The notes under the pieces are model-generated. The model did no database searches. It was not told where the DNA came from and was given only the letters and a program-made list of their open reading frames with translations. Below, piece by piece: positions 48,861 to 62,100 of a DNA stretch of 64,000 nt. The DNA comes from Malurus cyaneus samueli (taxonomy: Eukaryota > Chordata > Aves > Passeriformes > Maluridae): assembly GCA_009741485.1 (NCBI GenBank), contig CM019216.1:56090918-56154917 (forward strand). Direction: 5' to 3'. The stretch's first letter is position 1, and each line of letters opens with the position of its first letter. A program made the translations under genes and the position numbers.

Positions 48861-51577
48861 CTGAACTTATGATTGCATTTGCCAGGACTGAAAATATTGC
48901 TATACTATCTGGCATTTGCTCTTATCTGAACTGACAACAACATCCATTGTATTTATAAAAGCGGAAAGTCTCTGTTTGTATATGTTAGGGGCAGAGGGGA
49001 AAGGGAAAACAAGGGGAGAAGCAAAGGCAGATTAAGATTAAAACACTAAATTTGTTGACTATCTGATTTGTGATTGTAATAGATGAGCATTCTGGCAATT
49101 CTGTTAAATTGTCAGTGCTGGGGAATATGTGACACAAAAGAATGGTTAGTAAATTATTCCCTCACCTCTAACTCACCAGTTCATATCAAGCCAATCTTGA
49201 CAGCATCTGTAAGTTGTTACTACTTGGTAACAGTTTGGTGATCTACAGTCAATTCCCACTAGACAGAAGAACATACCAGGGAAAAATATCATTACAACTG
49301 CTATTTGAGAAGCCCAGATTATAAAACATTAAGATGCAGCCCAAGAAAGAGTCCAACAAGGGTGAAAAGGGCAAGTGCTCCTTAGTGTCCGGTTAGAAAA
49401 AAAATTGAACTTAACTCATCAATATAGCTCATGTGTATATGTAAATTTACATTTATATGCACACACATACATACACAGATGCATACAATTACCGGGCCTT
49501 AATAGAAATAGACAATTATTATTTCTAGAGTAAACTTTCTATGTAACGTATCCCCAGTTTTGCCTGTAATGAAAATAGTTTCCTTATCAGTTCAAAGTCC
49601 TGTGCACTGTTCTAAACAAAAAGAACAACTTGTGCAGAAAATGACTGTCCTCACAGCCACCTAGCGAACATGCAGTTACTTGAGGTTAAAAAAGAAAAAT
49701 TGAAGCCTCTGATTCAGTTGAACTCCCAGAAAAGAAGATCAAAGTCACTGGTTTTATTACAGGCCCTTCAGATTAAAATTGACTTAAATACACCAGGCTT
49801 TGGGCTAAATCCCACGACCATTAAGATCTATCATGAAAGTGCCACAGACTTAAACAGAAATTGGATCGGGCCTGCTAAAGAACACCTTTGGACTAATACA
49901 AATCCTTTATAAATTAGGTATAATAAATAGAGAAAAGGTGCCAAAAGAGACCTTATGACCACTTTTGCATATATGGACATAATTTTTATTATTCAGGAAA
50001 TTCCCTAAGATTGAGCAATCAAGAAGGGAAAGACAGAATCAATGTTGCCAAATATCAAGGTGATTTAGACTTTGCAGAGGAAATTGCATAACGATTAAAA
50101 GGTCTTTCAGCCTTATGAATGAAAGAGAACTGCAAAGAAGAAAGAGACAGCTATGCTATGATAATGGCAATTGAGATCAAACATCATTTAGGTATGGCTT
50201 AAAGCCTACAATAAATACCTGTTCTCAACTTTCAATACAGAATCCAGCATTGATCCTAGGGGCAGAAGTACAAATGACATGGGACTAAGGTGGCAGAATA
50301 AAATTACACAAATAAAGCGGAAGCACACTCTAATGGCATTAACAGCAGATGGTTTTGATGGCTTTGCTTCCCACCATGAATTCACAGGCAGAGTCCAAGA
50401 AGTCCTTACTCATCCCAGACCATAGTCATCAGACCTGTTGCAGAACTGGCACTCAAGAAGTTGTGAAGGTTTTAAATATTAACATTAGGTCTGGAGTGAT
50501 TGTGAATGGCAGCTCATCCTGTCATAAAGGGAAAATATAAACTGGACAACTGAAAGAACTACAAGGAGTTTTACTGTCATGTTCAACAAATGCTAAGAAT
50601 CTGAAATCAGACAGACTAATCCTTCCCATCTGTGAGGGAAGGGAAATGCCAGACCACCACTGGAACAGGGATGCCCACCTACATAAAAAGATGAAAATGT
50701 GTAGAACCAAATCATTAGATCTTGAAGTCACTGAAAACAAAGGTGAACTACACATACAAAGTGGTCAGAATTTCACCCCAAACAATTCTCTGCAAGATGA
50801 TGAATTTGTTCCTTGTAATAGGCACCTGAGAAAGAATGCCAGTGTGAACTCATGTTTTAATACGAATCCAGATTTCACTCAAAAAGAGCAGAGACTTCCA
50901 AGAGACATGTGACAGCTCCTAATCAAAGGAGGGTTGGAACTGTGCCTGAGATGTTGGCCTAAAACCATACGGCCACTCCATATCATGCCTCGGATAGCTG
51001 TGGTGGTGGCAGCCTCCATCAGCCACTCATTACACTTCTCAACATCTCTCTCTGTGATTTCACTTAAACTCCCTGCCACAGTCACAAATTTGCATTCTTC
51101 TCTGTCTTCAAATCTGACCTTAATGACCAAATGCTTTCCCTCAAATGAAGCTTGGCAGCCCTTTGACACTGTTGCCTATAGTCATGCCCATCATAAGGTG
51201 GAAGGAAGGAAGGAAGTAGGAGTGGAGGAAAGGCAACATTCACATCACTTTATTTTAAGCATCCAACTTCAATTCACCATGTTAGCAATCTGATTTCTCT
51301 GTTTAATCCACAAAGACAGACAGGATCCTTTGAGGGATGATTAGGAATTCTCTGAACTGCCCCCACAGGAGCCTGACCGTAAGGTCTATCGATGCAGCCG
51401 TTATTAGCACACTGGCAGGTAGCACAAAGTACAGTTAGCTCGCAAAAGTGAAAATCAGTGAATGTTTCCCCATTAACCCTTTGCATCTCTTATCTGTCAG
51501 CATTTACCTCAAGGATAAGCACTTTGGGACAAGCAGAAACTTTTTGTCCTGTATTTGTTTAGCATCCATCCCTCTTG
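48861..51577. other. Non-coding DNA, no gene seen
   Basis: The sequence is AT-rich. It includes a perfect 14-base palindrome ATGTAAATTTACAT at 49439-49452 followed by CA/TA-rich microsatellite-like sequence to about 49485. The frames at 49670-49912 and 50646-50912 are open but lack domains, splice support or known relatives. Confidence 0.6.
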
Positions 51578-51949
51578 GGCTGTTTGGAGAAAAGGAGGCT
51601 CAGGGGAGACCTTACTACTCTCTACAACTACTCAAAAAGAGGTGGTTTCAAAATGGGTGTCGGCCTCTTCTCCCAAGTCACAAATGACAGGACAAAAGGA
51701 AGTGGCCTCAAGTTGTCCCAAGGTAGGTTTAGATTGGATATTAGGAAAAGCTTCTTCACGGAATGGGTTGTCAACATCAGAACAGGTTGCCCAGCAGAGT
51801 AAGTTTAGTCCCCATGCCTGGAGGTATTTTAAAGACATGTAGATGTGGTGCTTGGGACATGGCTTAGTGATGGATTTGGCAGGGCTGGGTTAATGGTTGG
51901 ACTCAGTCTCATAGGTCTTGTCCAGCCTAAATGACTCTATGATTCTATT
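51578..51949 (+). mobile_element. CR1 LINE 3' end, plus strand
   Basis: This is a classic CR1 3' segment. It starts with the GGAGAAAAGGAGGCTCAGGG landmark, passes through GTCGGCCTCTTCTCCCAAGT, GGTTTAGATTGGATATTAGG and TTGGCAGGGCTGGGTTAATG, and ends CTATGATTCTATT, the characteristic terminal repeat. It is 5'-truncated and carries no reverse-transcriptase sequence. Conservation is better than in the 28.6 kb copy. The three short frames inside it are shadows of the repeat. Confidence 0.95.
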
Positions 51950-54900
51950 GCATGTTAGACCATGCCAAGAGGTAAGGAGCTGTGCACCAGCTTCCAAACT
52001 ACATCACTCACACCTAGCCCTGGGAATGCATCTTCTCACAAGGAATAGGGACTTGTAACACTGCCACCAGTAACTGAGCTGTCGTGTTACCCTGACTGCT
52101 CCTGAATCACCAGCACTGTGATATCTTAGATGATAACAAATAACAGTAAGCTAGGACAGAAGTAGGACTCAAAACTGTTGACACAACTGTATTTTGTGAC
52201 TGAGTTAATAAGATTCAGCCTTCTACTGCTGTGGGGCTCATAGTCTGTAAGGAAAGATGGTGTGGCTGTAGCATTAACTGTAAAGGAATAAATACAGGGG
52301 AAAACTACAATCTAAGGACTTGGTGAGCCAGAATTAATGATGAAAGGCAAAGAAGCCACAGACACACCAGCATAGAGAAAAAAAGCTAAAAGATATAGAA
52401 GAGAAACTCCAATCAAATTTAAATATATGATGTAAGCACACATTGTATTCAAATGACTATAAATTTCTAAAGTCATGAAGCAGCCCAGTGATGGAAAAGA
52501 AGTAATTGTGTCAATAATGATGAAATATGCAATAATAGGTTTGAATTCCCAATCTGCAAGGCATTTAGGCCTGTGATTATTTCTGTTGAAATCAATGGAA
52601 AAGTTTTCATTCAAGTGCCTGGTTTCTATTGAAATTTCTCATCTGTGTGATATAAGGGTGAAGGTGAGGTTGAGTAGGTAAACTGTTAACCAGCCTAGTT
52701 CAAGAGTCCCTTATTGTACAAACTATAGCTGCTGTCAAAGGGACTTCTTCGTGAAGGCGTTTGGATGACCATTAGTATTTATTTGCCTCTGTTAGCTGGA
52801 GAGTAACTATGCAGCATCAGCACTTTGAGATTGAAGCATTTTCTATCTGCAATATGTAGTATATGAATACAGATGTTGGTGTGTATGCAGGCTTTAGAGG
52901 AAAACACAGAACTTAAACGGGAAGACTTTGCCCTGAGTGAGGAAGAACACAGTATCCATAGATGGCCACTAAAAAATATTCCAGTTAGATTTCTTCAAGA
53001 TGGAGGAATCTGTACTGCTTACCGTGCCTTAGAGTAAAAATAAGGTATAGTCTGATTCAAAGCTTTTGCTAACCACAGCTTTAATCATAACTGGATGAGA
53101 ATACTAGTACTTGCTCCATGCCACTTCTGCTGGAGTCTAAGCACAGGCATCTGTCAGCTGTCTTTCCTGTGAAGAACCTGAGAGCCTTGGAGATTTCCCC
53201 CATCTTACTTGCACAAGAAGGAGGTTGCCTCTGTTTCATTTCACTTGCACGTGTAACATTAAGCAGAGCATACAACAGGCAAGGCTGAGGCGGTGCGTAG
53301 CTGCCTTTTTCAGTGTTCAAAGGCAGCCTCTTGGAAGAAACCAAGACACAGGTTAGAAATAGAGGGCTAGACCTCAGCTACAGTAGCATAAAATCAGATT
53401 AACTCCACAGAAGCTGGAGTTATCACCGTCTCCCAGCCGTGATGCCATTCTGAGTCTAGCTCATGATGCTGTAAGTACCCAAGCTAAGTTCTCTCTCTGC
53501 ATCAGTGTATGAATACTCAAATGATTTTATAAAGCTTCCAAATAGCAGATGGGCAAAAAATGCTCAGTAGATATGCAAAAAAAAATAAGACTTTGCCACT
53601 TAGTCTTTATTTTGAGATGTCTTATCCAGGTCATGAAGGACCAAGCTAAAAGTCATGCACATGTTAAGTATGCAATGCCCTAAGGTGTGTGTGTCAGCAA
53701 CGTGTACCCAGTTAATCCACTGAAAAGGAATGGACACTGAGGAAAGCTGTGTGGCTCAGAGAGAGAAATGCAAATGCAGATCGACCCTGTAATGAAAAAC
53801 CTCCTTATTAAACTGTTTTATCTTGAAGCAGTCCTTTTCGGAACACATCCAAGCAGAGATAAAGGCATCTTACCATACTCATTAAACTGTGCATGGTTTG
53901 ATTCAATCAGACTCAGATCATTTGCATATGGATCAGTTTAATCTAGTTCTTCCTGTCTCACACCTATTGTTAATCATGCCTAGACTCCCTCCCCGCTTAC
54001 TAATACCCATTCCCCCTCCTCCTCCATTCCTTTGATTCAAGTAGATAAATGAATAGGCATAAGGACATCAACATCTTTCTGAGTGATCATCTGCCTTGTA
54101 TGCTCAGAATGTCCCACGTTTTGCTGATTATGTCCTGGTTGGCATCCCATATGTTCTTGATAGTCCCTGTCTTTGCTGATTTAGGAAAACTGGGAAGACA
54201 GAGGAAGAATATTGACTCAGCCTCTAAGCCCCAGCTTAGATTTACCTCTAGCCTCAAATTAAGTGAGATTTGTGTTCCCAACTTATTCAGCATCATTAGA
54301 AAATATTCTCCAAGTAGCATCTTAAACTTAACAAAGCGAATCCTTTTCTTTCAGGAGCTGATTATTATTTCTGCATTTAGCCAGCAGTGGTGATAGCTGT
54401 TTTTTAGATAATCAATCTACCCCAGTGATGGGGTTACCTGTTTTTTGTACAAGTAGATATTTTTATGTATCAGAGGCAATACTGTTTGGGTCTTTTGATA
54501 GCAGTGCTAGAGCTCTGTAAGACCTGCCCCCTGAATGACTGGGTTAGTGCTGCTTTTTCAGAAAATAATTATAACCACAGGTTGAATGACTCTGCCCCAG
54601 ATATATTGTCATGAATCCCAAACCCTAGCTTTGTTTTTTATGGTAGGGTTTTCATTTCATTGTACAGGATATTCTGTCCAGCTGCATCACAGTTATGGCC
54701 TTGGGGAGGTAATAGGCTTTATGATTGTGTGAGGAATGTGAGAGCAACAGATTGGGCAGTTTACACAAAATGTCTAGTATGGTGATTTTTCCACTCAAGG
54801 TTGATGCTGTACAAACCTGTGGAGAAGACATTCATACACCCATATTAAAAACAAGATCTTTAGGATCTTTATTTCCAGTTGTTTTGTTGTATTCTGTCTG

Positions 54901-57900
54901 TAGCTTTTATATGAATTTAGCTGCAGCTAGAATAATGTCCTCTAAAAAATGAAGGTTGGGTTCCCAGAAGGAGCTGCCTTTCAACGGCATAGGGAGTGGG
55001 GCTTTTTTTGTGTAAGGACAGTCATATAAGCGCAGCTGGACGCATCATTCATTCAGCCAACATCACACAAAGTGACCCCCATCTTTCCTTTGTAGTGTTG
55101 GTGAGGTGAGTGAATTCCCCCAGCCTGGAAGGATTTTGTCATGGGCAGAAAGTGTGCGTGCACAGTGTAGGTGCTGAGGGAGGGGATGGAGTGCAATACC
55201 CAGGTTCTATGTGCCCCAACATAACTCCTCAAGGGCTGTCTACATATTGTGATTAAGACCAGCTTGACCACAGTAATGCATCCCTGATGGTCCTTCCATT
55301 CTGTGCTGCAAGGGAATGTGTGGGCCAGAGATCTCAGCAAAACGGGACAGCTGCAGACAGCTAATAGAGATGAACGTACACGTCTCATGCATTAATATTC
55401 AAATTAATTTCTGCTGATTATATTTCAGTTTAGGATGATGCATTATTTATATTAGAAGTCCTTTTATAGTATCTTGTGTGTAAGGAAGTCACAGCTCATG
55501 ATGTGGAGAAGATGAGCTCTCCTTAGCAGTCTGTGTTGTGTCTTCACAGCATTTAGCACATGGGGCTGTGAAATCACTGAGTGCCTGTAATTCCAGACAA
55601 TATGAGACACAAGACTTAATCTCTGACAGATTTTTCCACAGGACATGGAGAAATTCATTACCTCTGTCTGCTTTTCTGGAAACAGGAAGGAATTAAAAAT
55701 TCATGCTAAATATATTAACAGTATAATTTTAAACCTTGGGAAGGGGCAAAAAGGTTATATTTGGTTTTAGTTTCTGGGAAGGACTAAGGACCAGGTCAGC
55801 ACAATTTTAGGCAAATTTGATGCAGCTTTGCCTTTTAAAATTTTGTCCCTGAAACTACAGCAGCCTGACATTTTTTCCCTTGTCTCAAGCACAAGTTCAT
55901 TTCAGAGAACTTGAGGATTTCAGCTAGCTGAATAAAATGATTCACTGTCAGCAAGAATGTAAAAAATGACTGTGGCTTCACTTAAACCCTTGTCTGCTGC
56001 TAAGGTGGCAATTTTAGATTTTTTTGTCATGACATAAGTGAAAACAGCTTTGGAATGCATGCACTGAAAGAGGCTGATCTAAGGTTTAAGTACCTTCAGA
56101 ACCATATTTGCTAATTTGGAGTAATTGATTTTTCTCAGTCTTCATGTTCCTTTTAATTTAGTTTATTTTTAGTGTGCAGTTTTTTTAGAGAGGAAAGGTG
56201 AGGGGAGGACAGGAAGTGAATTTCCATCTCTGGCACCATATTTACAAAGCTATATGCCTACACTAGCCTCCATCCCTGGAGCTAGAGGATTGCCTGGGAG
56301 CATCAAGATGCTGTCCCTCTGTGAAGATAGTGTAGGACAGAAAAGTGGCTACAGGGCTGCCAGGGAGTTTCACAGGTATTTGCTAAAAAGAGAGGAAGGC
56401 CAAGAATGCAGTACCATGAGTTTGCTTCAGGCAGGTGCAGACTCTCTTGTGCGCCTTTCCCTTCTAGTCTGTCCCAAGCCTGCCTGTTGATATCTGGGCC
56501 TCCGTCCTCTGCTTCCCACACAGCTGAAGCTCTCTTCCAGCTCCATTAAACAGTGCCTATTTCTTCATCCCATGTGCTGTCAGGACACTAACATGCACAG
56601 CAGTGGGACCAGTCACTCTTTGTACGCCATCATTGTGCCTGGGGTCACATCAGCTGCTGGGACTCGGCAAGCCACTGCTCCAAGGTCCCAGGACACAGCC
56701 TGCTCAGAGTAAATGGCATCTCTGGGCAATCATTGCACAGGATGAGCAGAACAAGACAGTTTTTAAAAAAACATCTGGTTAGCTAAATTGGACCATAGTT
56801 TTACAATTCTCTCAAAAGAAAATGCCTCTGGTACCCGTTCATACTGCAGCAAATTCATAGCTTTCCTTCAAAGGTTGGAGGACCATTTGATAAACTGCAC
56901 CTTGTGTACTGCAGACACAGGAGAGAAAGTGAGTGGACTTGAGTTGGGAAAAGTGAGGCTGTGTTAATATAACCTCTGCTATCTGCACATGAATAATAGC
57001 CATTAGCATGGAGTGCTTTCAATCACCTTTGCTTTTGTGCATGTTAAATTCATCAGTCATATGTGCAGGAAGAAAAGAACTAAGCATAAATATTCAGCCT
57101 GCAAATAAGCAGGGATTACATAAGAAACGCCTGTGTTATTCTTTCCTTTTGTTTAGTCATTTTTTTATACCAGCTACATGCTCTGTGTTCTTAGAAAGTC
57201 TGAGGATTCATTCTTCCTAAGACACTTCCTGCTAGAATTAAAACGTGTCAGGACTGGTTTTTTTTTCCCTACTGGGGAAGTACCTTGAGACCACAATGCC
57301 ATAGCAGGTCATGCTAGAAAGGTTTACAGGCATGTACCTTAAAAAACTCCATCACTTCCAACAAACCCAGTATCTTCTTCAATGAAAATTTACAAGCAAA
57401 TTCAAACAAACTAATTTATTCACTGCATATAAATACTCAGAGAAAACTTTATTTAACTTGCTACAACTATACTATAAAGTAGCATTGAACTGAAGAAGAT
57501 CTCTTTCAATGTTATCTGCTATATATCAATTAACTAAGGGAGTCTGAATCTCATTACTGAATGGGCAGCCTTTATAATCATTGTTCACTAAACACAGATT
57601 AAATGGTTTGAAGATAATAATCATCCTTCCTGCTCTTACCTTTACAAGGATACTACTGTGCTTTGCATTTAACATGTCATGCATAATACCCACTATTCAA
57701 GGACAGGTACCTATTTAGCCTGTCTTAATTCTTAGGCCATTGCTGCTGTACCACAGCATTTTATAGAACGATGGCTTAGTGATAGGGCCTTCCTTCTTCC
57801 TTCAATACATAGATGCTGGACATTGGTTATAGGGCAGACTCCCTGGGTTTAGTACAGGTAGAATATTTAGCACTATATTTGCCATTTGCCTCTGAGGCTT

Positions 57901-58115
57901 GCTCTCATCCCAGTTATGTTACAAAAATCAGTCTTGGAGATGAAGGGTTGTGACAGAGCAATCTGAGTTTCTCATAGCCAAGAGCCTCCCTGCAGGGCTG
58001 TGCTTGGCTGGGGACAGGGCAGTGGTGAGAGCCCCACTGCACTGGAAGGAACAGGGACCAGCCACAACAGCCTGTGGGATGGGGTGGTCTGGACACAGAG
58101 CAGCAGACTGCCAAG
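51950..58115. other. Non-coding DNA, no gene seen
   Basis: There are six kilobases of mostly AT-rich DNA without a supported exon, RNA gene or well-preserved repeat. An A-run is at 53577-53585 and T-runs are near 54402 and 57260. A minus-strand donor-like site (CTTACC near 57637) has no convincing acceptor. GC rises slightly from 57960 on approach to the CR1. Confidence 0.6.
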
Positions 58116-59115
58116 TCACAGAATCACAGAGCCAAAGAACTGGAGAATGGATCAGGTTGGAAGGATTCACAGTAGGTCACCTTGTCCAGCCTTCCTGCTC
58201 TGAAGCACATGGTGCAGAATTGTGTCCAGACTGTTCTTGATCATCTCCAGTGAGGAAGACTCCAAAACTCTCTGGACAATATGTTCCAGTGCACAGTCAA
58301 CCACTCAATAAAGAAATTATTCGTCTTATTCACGTGGAACTTCCTGTGCATCATTTTCTGCCTATTGCTCTTGTCCTACTGCTTGGCACCACCAAGAAGA
58401 GCCAGGAAACCTCTTGGCACCTTCCCTTCAGATACTCATAGATATTGGTATGGTCCCCTTTCGTTGTCTTTTCTCGAGCCTGAGCAGGCTGAGTTTCCTA
58501 AGCCTTTTCTTGTAAGAGAGGTGCTCCAGTCCCTTAATCATCTCCATTCCCTCTGCTGGACCTGCTGCAGGAGTTCCATGTGCTGAGGAGCCTAGAGCTG
58601 GACACAACTCTCCAGATGTGGCCTCAGCAGGGCTGAGCAGAGGGTCAGATTTCCCCCCTTGACCTGCTGGCAGTGCTCTCCCTAATGCACCCAGGATGCC
58701 ACTGGCCTTGGCCACAAGGCCACGCTGCTGGCTCATGGACAGCTTGGTGTCCACCAGGATCCCCCGTTCCTTCTCTGCAGAGCTGCTTCCCAGCAGGTCA
58801 GTTCCCAGCCTGTGCCGGTGCAGGTTATTTTTCCCCAAGGGCAGGACCCTGCATTGGCCTTTGTTGAACTTCAAAGAGTTCTTCTGTGCCTTCTCTCCAG
58901 CCTCTCGAGGTCCTTCCGAAGGGCTGCACAGTCCCCTGGGGTATTGGCCACTCCTCCCTGCTTTGTGTCCTTATCGAACTTGCTGAGCAGGCACTCTGTG
59001 GCTCCACCCAAGTCACTGATGAATAACTGAAATACTGGGCCCAGTACTGAACCTTGGAGGACACCTCTAGTGACAGGCCTCCAACTAGACCCTGTGTCAC
59101 TGATTACAAAGTCCA
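58116..59115 (-). mobile_element. 5'-truncated CR1 LINE with ORF2 remnants, minus strand
   Basis: Read on the minus strand, this is about 1 kb of avian CR1 covering the end of the reverse transcriptase, the C-terminal tail and the 3' UTR, ending in ATTCTGTGA at 58116. In the 59182-58871 frame, SSWRPVTRG and VLQGSVLGPV match the conserved SSWRPVTSGVPQGSVLGP block, then LFISDL and CLLSKF. The FADD catalytic box reads FDKD, so the enzyme is dead. A shifted frame (58874-58428) continues with MKFNKGQCRVLPLGKNN, LGSSSAEKERGILVDTKLSM and SYKKRLRKLSLLRLEKRQRK, the usual CR1 C-terminal landmarks. The frame change and 5' truncation show an inactive copy, but it is the best-preserved LINE in the window. 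The plus-strand frames across it are shadows. Confidence 0.95.
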
Positions 59116-62100
59116 TCCCAGCTGTGAAAAGTGTGCAGCTACTTATGCAGAAATAGTAGTTTGCTGCAGCTGGTATAATCAAGTGCTAACAGTTTTTTCA
59201 AAAGGACATCCCAACTAATCAACACAGATGAGACCAGTGTTATTAAAGAAAAAAGGTGTGGAAAGGGTCTTTTTCCTCACTGAGCCCATTTATTGAAGTG
59301 ATGGTTGGGGGCATTATGAAAAGCACTTCACTAATTGATCCAGTACATAGCCAGCTTGTTCCCTTCTACAAACTGGTCTTTACAAGTCCTGATCATACTG
59401 AAAAATATATGTTCTAACTCTGATTTAGCTTCATATTCATGCAAAGCAGACAATGTGTTTGATGTCTCTCACTTCCTTATCAGAAATCACATCACATACT
59501 CACAGTAACTGTACACAGTTAGCCTCTAGTGCACAGAGGTTTTTCTTCCCATCTTATTTGTAACCAAAACACCCCTTTGTAGCAAATTTTCTCTGTTACC
59601 TGTTCTACTCTAAAAGTCACCCTTTTCTGTCTGCCAGACCACCAAAATCTAAGCAGTCTTCTAAACCTTATCTGTGTTCACAATGCCCCTCAACCTCATA
59701 CCAGCAACAAAATACATTAGCAGATATTAACCTTTTGTCCCAAGGTCATTAGTGAAAATAAGACTGATCCCCAAATCTGACTCTTCCCCTCATCAAAAGC
59801 CATGGCACTTAAAAAAGGAAAATAATTATGTCTTTGGTGAGGGAGCTTGGCCCATCCTACCTGTGAGCAGATATCATCTTCTAGGTCAGTTAAATGAGAA
59901 GCTGTGTTTTCTTATATAAGCTCCAACTAGGAAATCCATTCCTTGTGTCTCTCAGTGTCTTGATGAGCTGAACCCATGAACAAAAGAGGAGACTGGCCAC
60001 AACACACCAGGCAAATCTTATAAACTTCACAGTGCCTTCTTGTTCTGGAGCTGTAAATGAATGTAATCATGCTTATTCATGTGCATACGTGTGCTAGAGA
60101 AAAACAAGGGAAGCACTCTGGACTACACATGGCACATTTCACTGGCCACTAATTTCCAGTGTGTATATCTGAAATTGCACTGGATATGGAGCTGTTTATC
60201 CTACTAGTGTCCACATTTTCTTCTCAAGCTTTTTGAAGAGCAAGCTTTCTTTTTGAAAATCATAGATATGGCTCCATGCTCTGGTGCAGCTTCATGTTTC
60301 TGCTTGCAAATTGATATTTTGCAGATTCCATCTGTAACTGCACTATGCTGTAGGAACATAAGAAGGAAATACATGTGCTTTTTAGAATCAAGATTATTAA
60401 CACTCAACCAGCTTCAATATATGGAGACATCCATTAACAGATTGATTTGTAATCTAAAGGAATTATTTCAAATGATGAGTGTCAAGAGGTTTTGTTTTAC
60501 ACAGACAATAAATACCACAGGCATGTTATGAGTTTATTCCAGCCTTGGAAGCAGTATCTCATAGCTGTTGTGCCACCAGGAATACCTACATTCCACAAAA
60601 CACACAACAAATGACATGTTTAAAAAACATCTTGGTTTCATTATATAATAAAATTTTATTTCCTTTTTTCTTTTTTAAATTTTTGTTTTTAATCCACAGC
60701 CTTCCTCCTATAAATACAGAAATGTGTCTCCTATCAAATCAGGGGTTATCTATATACCTGGGCTGGAGTTTTTGTATAGTGGGAGTAAATAGCTCCCAGT
60801 TTTTTCTGAAAAGCTGTCTCTTACTGGCTTCTCTGTGCACTTTTCTGCAATTCTATCCCATCACAAGCTAGCCAAGGTCAGACAAGGTCAACTGTTGAAG
60901 TAACAGCCTTTAAGGTAAATTTGCCCAGTTGAGAAAGCAGTACAGCTGATTCTAGATGGGATAGAATTTCTTTATTTTGTACTTATAGAGCAAGTGAATC
61001 AGGGCAGTGTGAATAGTCAATGAACTTAGAGGACTCAGAATATCTGGAAAACAAGGGAGGTTTGGTCACTTGTGGTAATAAAAAAGCCCTGGGTGTGTAG
61101 AGGGGGCAGTGATGATTTAGTATGAGCAATTACATTCTTCCTGCCCCGTGATCCTAGCAGTGCTGCACAGTTCATAACCACTCATGAGTCACAACCTCCA
61201 TTCTGGTGCATTTGCTTTTCCTGTAAAACTCCCAGGTCTGTCCTGAAATTGCTGTGTAGCAATGCAGAGAATTCTGAGCACAGTTGCCACATACCACATC
61301 TGCAGCTATGCCCCAGCAACAGATAACGTGGTCTCTGCATGTTCCCTTCAGCCTGTCAGCACTCAAATACCATTTGTGCTGGTATGGGGTGAAAAGTAAT
61401 AACAAAATGTGGGATGTTATGAGAAACACATTAGCCCTTTTATGTTGAAAGTCTACTACAATATGTATTTTAAATTATAAAATCCTTCCATCATGTATAT
61501 ATAGTCTCTCTTTCTCTCTACATCTGCTGCTGCTATTCAGTTTAGTCTAAATCATAAAAATCTGAAATCATATTCTTGTTTACTGCTACCTTCTCCTCCC
61601 CCCTCCCCATTTTTTCTCTCTAAGCTGCTTGAAAACATTCAGTTACTCAGCCCTGGAGGTGAAACTACTCAGAGAACTTCAAGGTTATGAAATGCAAAAG
61701 CTTGGCTTTTATTTGTTTCACAGTCAGCGAAAGCAGTGCACAGGATGAAAACCTTTGTTGTGCAGCTCTGCTAACACATAAAGGAAGCTTTAATTGAGTT
61801 TAAAATGCAAGAGAATTTTCAAATAATTAGGAAAAACAAAAACCTTCACAATAATGTTGAACAAATAGTGGTGGTTTTTGTATAAATACCGTAGAAAGAT
61901 TTTTTTAAAAGGCAAAGAAAGCTCTCAATGGCCACAGCAGATTAACAACATTCAGGGTGTTGCTGCTATGTTTGATAGAAAAGCAAAACCATTGGTGAGA
62001 ATTAAGTACTCACTGCAGAGAGGGAGAAACATTTGAAGTTATCAAAGAGAAAAGTCTTGATGTCAGAAAGAAAGAGAAATCTTGGTATAAAGGATGGTTA

